Made by a program: the position numbers and the translations under genes
Origin: Candidatus Sumerlaeota bacterium
Lineage (GTDB): Bacteria > Sumerlaeota > Sumerlaeia > MWCT01 > JAGHBZ01
Assembly (NCBI GenBank): GCA_021160705.1
Contig: JAGHBZ010000334.1
Location: 1 to 9,434 of the forward strand
DNA length: 9,434 nt
Direction: 5' to 3'
Notes under the pieces: generated by a model
Seen by the model: the letters and a program-made list of their open reading frames with translations, nothing else
Database searches by the model: none
Told to the model about the DNA's origin: nothing
Shown here: positions 6,463 to 9,434 of the stretch, in pieces
Numbering within the stretch: the stretch's first letter is position 1
Layout: each line of letters opens with the position of its first letter

Positions 6463-6554
6463 TTTGAACTTTAACAGATGGAGTTCGTTTCATCTTGACT
6501 TTGGGGGGAAATAACTTCAGAATAAGTACAATCCTAATTAGGAAATGTTATTAT
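6463..6554. repeat. Direct repeat copy 2, overlapping the uvrA stop
   Basis: This segment aligns with 6205-6295 at about 83% by hand count, from TTTGAACTTTAAC to GTTATTAT. Its right end covers the uvrA stop codon (6551-6553) and one further base. The AGATG and CATCT segments at its left can pair in this copy, but the pairing is not cleanly kept in copy 1, so I do not claim an RNA structure. Confidence 0.8.
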
Positions 6555-9412
6555 TTGTTGCTGAGGAGTGGTTTGAGGTAGCGTGCGGTGTGGGAGTAGT
6601 GATGGTTGATTATATCCTCAGGTTTGCCAGCCACCACGACCTGACCACCTTCGTCACCACCCTCAGGACCAAGGTCAATTATCCAGTCAGCACATTTTAT
6701 CACATCAAGGTTGTGCTCAATGACAATGACCGTATTTCCGTAGTCCACGAGTCTGTTTAGTACCTGAAGGAGTTTTTTGATGTCATCAAAATGAAGTCCA
6801 GTGGTTGGCTCATCCAGAATGTAAAGGGTTCGCCCTGTTTGTTTTTTGCTGAGTTCACGGGCAAGTTTAATACGTTGTGCCTCGCCACCTGAGAGTGTAG
6901 TGGCGGGTTGACCGAGAGTTATATAGCCGAGCCCAACATCAAAGAGAACCTGCAATTTTTCTTTGACCCGCGGGATAGAAGCAAAGAATTCAAGCGCTTC
7001 TTCAACGGTCATTGCCAGCACATCTGCAATATTCTTGCCTTTATACGTTACCTCCAGTGTCTGAACGTTATAACGTGTGGATTTGCATTCTTCACACTCT
7101 ATATGCACGTCCGGGAGGAATTGCATTTCAATCTTAATAGTGCCCTGTCCCTGGCAACGCTCGCACCGTCCACCAGGAACATTAAACGAGAAACGACTCT
7201 TAGTATATCCTCGCATCCTGGATTCAGGCAGCTGAGCAAAAAGGTCTCTAATAGGTGTAAACACTCCAGTATACGTGGCAGGATTCGAGCGTGGTGTACG
7301 TCCGATTGGCGACTGGTCAACGTTAATCACTTTATCAATTTTTTCCATACCAAGAATACGCTTATGTTTTCCCGGCAGTGTACCTGTACCGTGCAATCGC
7401 CGAATCAGTGCGTTATAAAGTATGTCAATGATGAGTGTTGACTTACCCGACCCACTGACTCCAGTAACACAGACAAACAAACCCAGAGGGATTGAGACAT
7501 CAATGCCTTTGAAATTATGCTCAGCTGCACCGATGATTTTGAGAAAGTGTCCTGGTTTGGGCTGACGCCGTTGTGTGGGCACAGGAATCTTCTGCCTGCC
7601 ACACAGGTATTGTCCTGTAATGGATTGAGTATTGCGAGCGACATCTTCAGGCTGACCGGCGACTACCAGTGCTCCACCAAGTCTGCCAGCCCCAGGTCCA
7701 AGGTCTACTACATAATCAGCCGAACGAATGGTTGTCTCATCGTGTTCCACCACAATGATGGTATTGCCAAGTTTCTGTAGATGCTTAAGCGTTTCAATAA
7801 GAGCCCGGTTATCACGCTGATGGAGTCCGATACTTGGTTCATCAAGAATGTAAAGGACACCCACGAGCTGTGTACCAAGTTGTGAAGCCAATCTGGTACG
7901 TTGAGCTTCCCCGCCTGCGAGTGTGGCTGTTTGCCGGTCAAGCTCCAGATAATTTAACCCCACATCGTTTAAAAACCTCAGTCGGTCTTTTATTTCCTTG
8001 AGTATCTGCTCGCCAATGTGTGATTCTCTTTCAGTAAGGTGAAGTGAATTAAAGAACTCTAAAAGACGCTTAACAGACATCTTTGAGAGCTCAGCTATAT
8101 TTTTGCCTCTGAACGTAACAGCGAGGCTTTCAGGACGGAGACGGTGTCCTTTGCATTCAGGACACTGTATATCTGCGTAGTAGTTGAGAATTTCTTCTCT
8201 GAGCGAATCTGAAGAAGTCTCCGCAAGTCGCCGGCGAAGATATGGAATAACTCCTTCAAAGAAATCAGTTTCTTTAAGCAATCTTCCACCGTGGCGATAA
8301 CTGAATGTAAACTTTTCATCGCCTGCTCCGAATAGGAGTATATCCTGATGACGTTTTGGCAGACGCCGAAATGGTCTATCAAGGTCAATATGAAATTTTT
8401 TGGAGACCGCATTAAGCAGATGAAACATCCGACTCCGCCGTGCAGAGTGCGTACTTATAAACAGAGCCTCCCAGGGACGTAATGCGCCCTCACGAACGCT
8501 TTTGTCAGGGTCTACCACCAGCGAAGGCTCAATTTCTCGTATCGTGCCCAACCCCTTGCATACAGGACAGGCTCCATACGGACTATTAAAAGAAAACAGA
8601 CGTGGCGAGATGTCCTGAATTGCAATTCCGCACTCAAGACAGGTAAATCGCTCGCTGAACGTGAGCCGGGTTGTTGCAACCTCCTGAGGAGCGTCAATAA
8701 TCTCTACCTCCACTACACCCTCAGCTTTTTTAAGCGCAATCTCAATCGCATCAGCCAGACGCTGGCGTATGTCTTTATGTATAACAATGCGGTCAACCAC
8801 AAGTGAAATGTCGTGTTTATAAGTCTTTTTCAGCTTGATAGGCTCACCGAGCTCATAGGTCCTGCCATCAACCACTACACGTGTAAATCCTTCGCGTTCT
8901 AACTGCTCAAATAGACGTGAATATTCGCCTTTTCTGCCACGAATAATAGGGGCGAGTATCATTATCCTTGTGCCCTCTGGGAACGATAGGATGTGCTCAA
9001 CAATCTGCTCGGCAGACTGGCGCTGAATTGCCCTGCCACATTTAGGACAATGTGGTGTGCCAAGATGAGCAAACAGCAGACGAAGGTAGTCATAAATTTC
9101 AGTCACCGTGCCTACTGTAGACCGAGGGTTGTGACTGATAGTGCGTTGTTCTATACTGATTGCTGGACTCAACCCCTCAATAAGCTCAACTTTTGGTCTG
9201 GGGAGCTGGTCAAGAAACTGGCGTGCATACGAGGATAGGCTCTCAATGTAGCGGCGTTGTCCTTCTGCATAAATAGTATCAAATGCAAGAGAACTCTTAC
9301 CTGAACCACTCACCCCTGTGATAACCGTAAACGAATCCCTGGGGATTTCTACATTAATGTTTTTCAGATTATGCTCCTGAGCACCGAGAATGGATATTTT
9401 TTTGTATTGCAC
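6551..9412 (-). CDS. uvrA: UvrABC system protein A (excinuclease ABC subunit A)
   Basis: UvrA is the dimeric ATPase that finds bulky DNA lesions and loads UvrB in nucleotide excision repair in the cytoplasm. All hallmarks are present in 953 residues, close to the usual length of about 940. Walker A 1 is GVSGSGKSS (33-41), followed by the family stretch that ends YARQFL. There is a CPKC at 122-125. Zinc module 1 is C258/C261 with C282/C285. ABC signature 1 is LAGGEAQR (498-505), where the more usual form is LSGGE. Walker B 1 is LYILDEPSIGLH (520-531). Walker A 2 is GVSGSGKSTL (651-660). Zinc module 2 is C750/C753 and C773/C776. Signature 2 is LSGGEAQR (840-847) and Walker B 2 is LYILDEPTTGLH (863-874). 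The start is GTG at 9412: an in-frame TAG lies just upstream, and the family N-terminus (K-I-x-I-x-GAxEHNLK) fits. The gene is intact, monocistronic here and convergent with the preceding pair. No SOS box is visible in the 22 bases available upstream. Confidence 0.98.
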   Translation of the reverse strand: MQYKKISILGAQEHNLKNINVEIPRDSFTVITGVSGSGKSSLAFDTIYAEGQRRYIESLSSYARQFLDQLPRPKVELIEGLSPAISIEQRTISHNPRSTVGTVTEIYDYLRLLFAHLGTPHCPKCGRAIQRQSAEQIVEHILSFPEGTRIMILAPIIRGRKGEYSRLFEQLEREGFTRVVVDGRTYELGEPIKLKKTYKHDISLVVDRIVIHKDIRQRLADAIEIALKKAEGVVEVEIIDAPQEVATTRLTFSERFTCLECGIAIQDISPRLFSFNSPYGACPVCKGLGTIREIEPSLVVDPDKSVREGALRPWEALFISTHSARRSRMFHLLNAVSKKFHIDLDRPFRRLPKRHQDILLFGAGDEKFTFSYRHGGRLLKETDFFEGVIPYLRRRLAETSSDSLREEILNYYADIQCPECKGHRLRPESLAVTFRGKNIAELSKMSVKRLLEFFNSLHLTERESHIGEQILKEIKDRLRFLNDVGLNYLELDRQTATLAGGEAQRTRLASQLGTQLVGVLYILDEPSIGLHQRDNRALIETLKHLQKLGNTIIVVEHDETTIRSADYVVDLGPGAGRLGGALVVAGQPEDVARNTQSITGQYLCGRQKIPVPTQRRQPKPGHFLKIIGAAEHNFKGIDVSIPLGLFVCVTGVSGSGKSTLIIDILYNALIRRLHGTGTLPGKHKRILGMEKIDKVINVDQSPIGRTPRSNPATYTGVFTPIRDLFAQLPESRMRGYTKSRFSFNVPGGRCERCQGQGTIKIEMQFLPDVHIECEECKSTRYNVQTLEVTYKGKNIADVLAMTVEEALEFFASIPRVKEKLQVLFDVGLGYITLGQPATTLSGGEAQRIKLARELSKKQTGRTLYILDEPTTGLHFDDIKKLLQVLNRLVDYGNTVIVIEHNLDVIKCADWIIDLGPEGGDEGGQVVVAGKPEDIINHHYSHTARYLKPLLSNK

Positions 9413-9419
9413 TTCCTTT
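9413..9419 (-). promoter_or_regulatory. Purine-rich ribosome binding site before uvrA
   Basis: Read on the minus strand, AAAGGAA lies directly before the GTG start. The AAGG core is only about 2 bases from the GTG, tighter than usual. The in-frame TAG upstream leaves no better start codon, and the next candidate, ATA at codon 6, is unlikely. Confidence 0.5.
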
Positions 9420-9427
9420 ATCTAAAT

Positions 9428-9433
9428 AGTATA
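9428..9433 (-). promoter_or_regulatory. Possible -10 box for uvrA
   Basis: TATACT on the minus strand differs from TATAAT by one base and ends 15 bases before the GTG. Transcription from it would start about 9 bases upstream of the gene. The -35 region would lie outside the window, so this cannot be confirmed. Confidence 0.35.
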
Positions 9434-9434
9434 C

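Noticed and set aside
6253..6474. 73-residue plus-strand open frame in the intergenic region
   Set aside because: It begins inside direct repeat 1, runs through both inverted-repeat arms and ends in direct repeat 2. It lacks a ribosome binding site and has no recognisable protein pattern, so it looks like an accidental translation of repeat DNA.
6463..6500. Conserved RNA stem AGATG/CATCT in the direct repeat
   Set aside because: It pairs in copy 2 but needs an A-C mismatch and a wobble in copy 1, so there is no real covariation support from two copies.
6511..6540. Plus-strand promoter (TTGACT plus AGAATA) in direct repeat 2
   Set aside because: The -35-like hexamer is fair, but the -10 candidate is poor. 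It would drive only antisense transcription into uvrA, and the matching positions in copy 1 are worse.
6908..7441. 177-residue plus-strand frame inside uvrA
   Set aside because: It lies wholly antisense to a well-conserved UvrA region (zinc module 2 and its surroundings), has no ribosome binding site, and its protein shows no family features.

Overview
The window looks bacterial and reads as chromosome from an uncultured, Gram-negative-type lineage. The evidence is an intact bacterial-type UvrA, a Wzy/O-antigen-ligase family membrane protein with a TPR tail, and a large exported protein whose domains are joined by Thr-Pro linkers. That last style is common in exoproteins of candidate phyla such as Omnitrophota, Sumerlaeota and Hydrogenedentes, and in the Planctomycetes/Lentisphaerae sphere. 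The taxonomic placement is inference from gene style only; no rRNA or other marker is present.

Layout. (1) Positions 57-3767, plus strand: a 1236-residue secreted multidomain protein of unknown function. It has a Sec signal peptide, a tyrosine-rich N-terminal half, a 64-residue Thr/Pro linker, a domain resembling a recurrent uncharacterised exoprotein domain, a second Thr/Pro linker, and two tandem copies of one beta-rich domain at the C terminus. (2) Positions 3797-6127, plus strand, 29 bases downstream and probably co-transcribed: a polytopic Wzy_C-family protein (O-antigen ligase, polymerase or O-oligosaccharyltransferase superfamily) with a C-terminal TPR domain. (3) Positions 6128-6550: a 423-base intergenic region between convergent genes. 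It holds two diverged copies of a roughly 91-bp direct repeat that bracket a 162-bp segment ended by 24-bp inverted repeats. The second direct repeat runs exactly over the stop codon of the next gene. (4) Positions 6551-9412, minus strand: a complete uvrA for nucleotide excision repair, with a GTG start and a possible -10 box at the window edge.

How the parts relate. The exoprotein and the Wzy_C-TPR protein form a plausible surface-biology pair. Wzy_C-fold enzymes include O-oligosaccharyltransferases that modify Ser/Thr/Pro-rich low-complexity segments, and the neighbour carries two such segments. That the two are enzyme and substrate is a hypothesis. uvrA is housekeeping and unrelated. The structured repeat block between the convergent 3' ends is the least explained DNA in the window and the best candidate for an undescribed small element.
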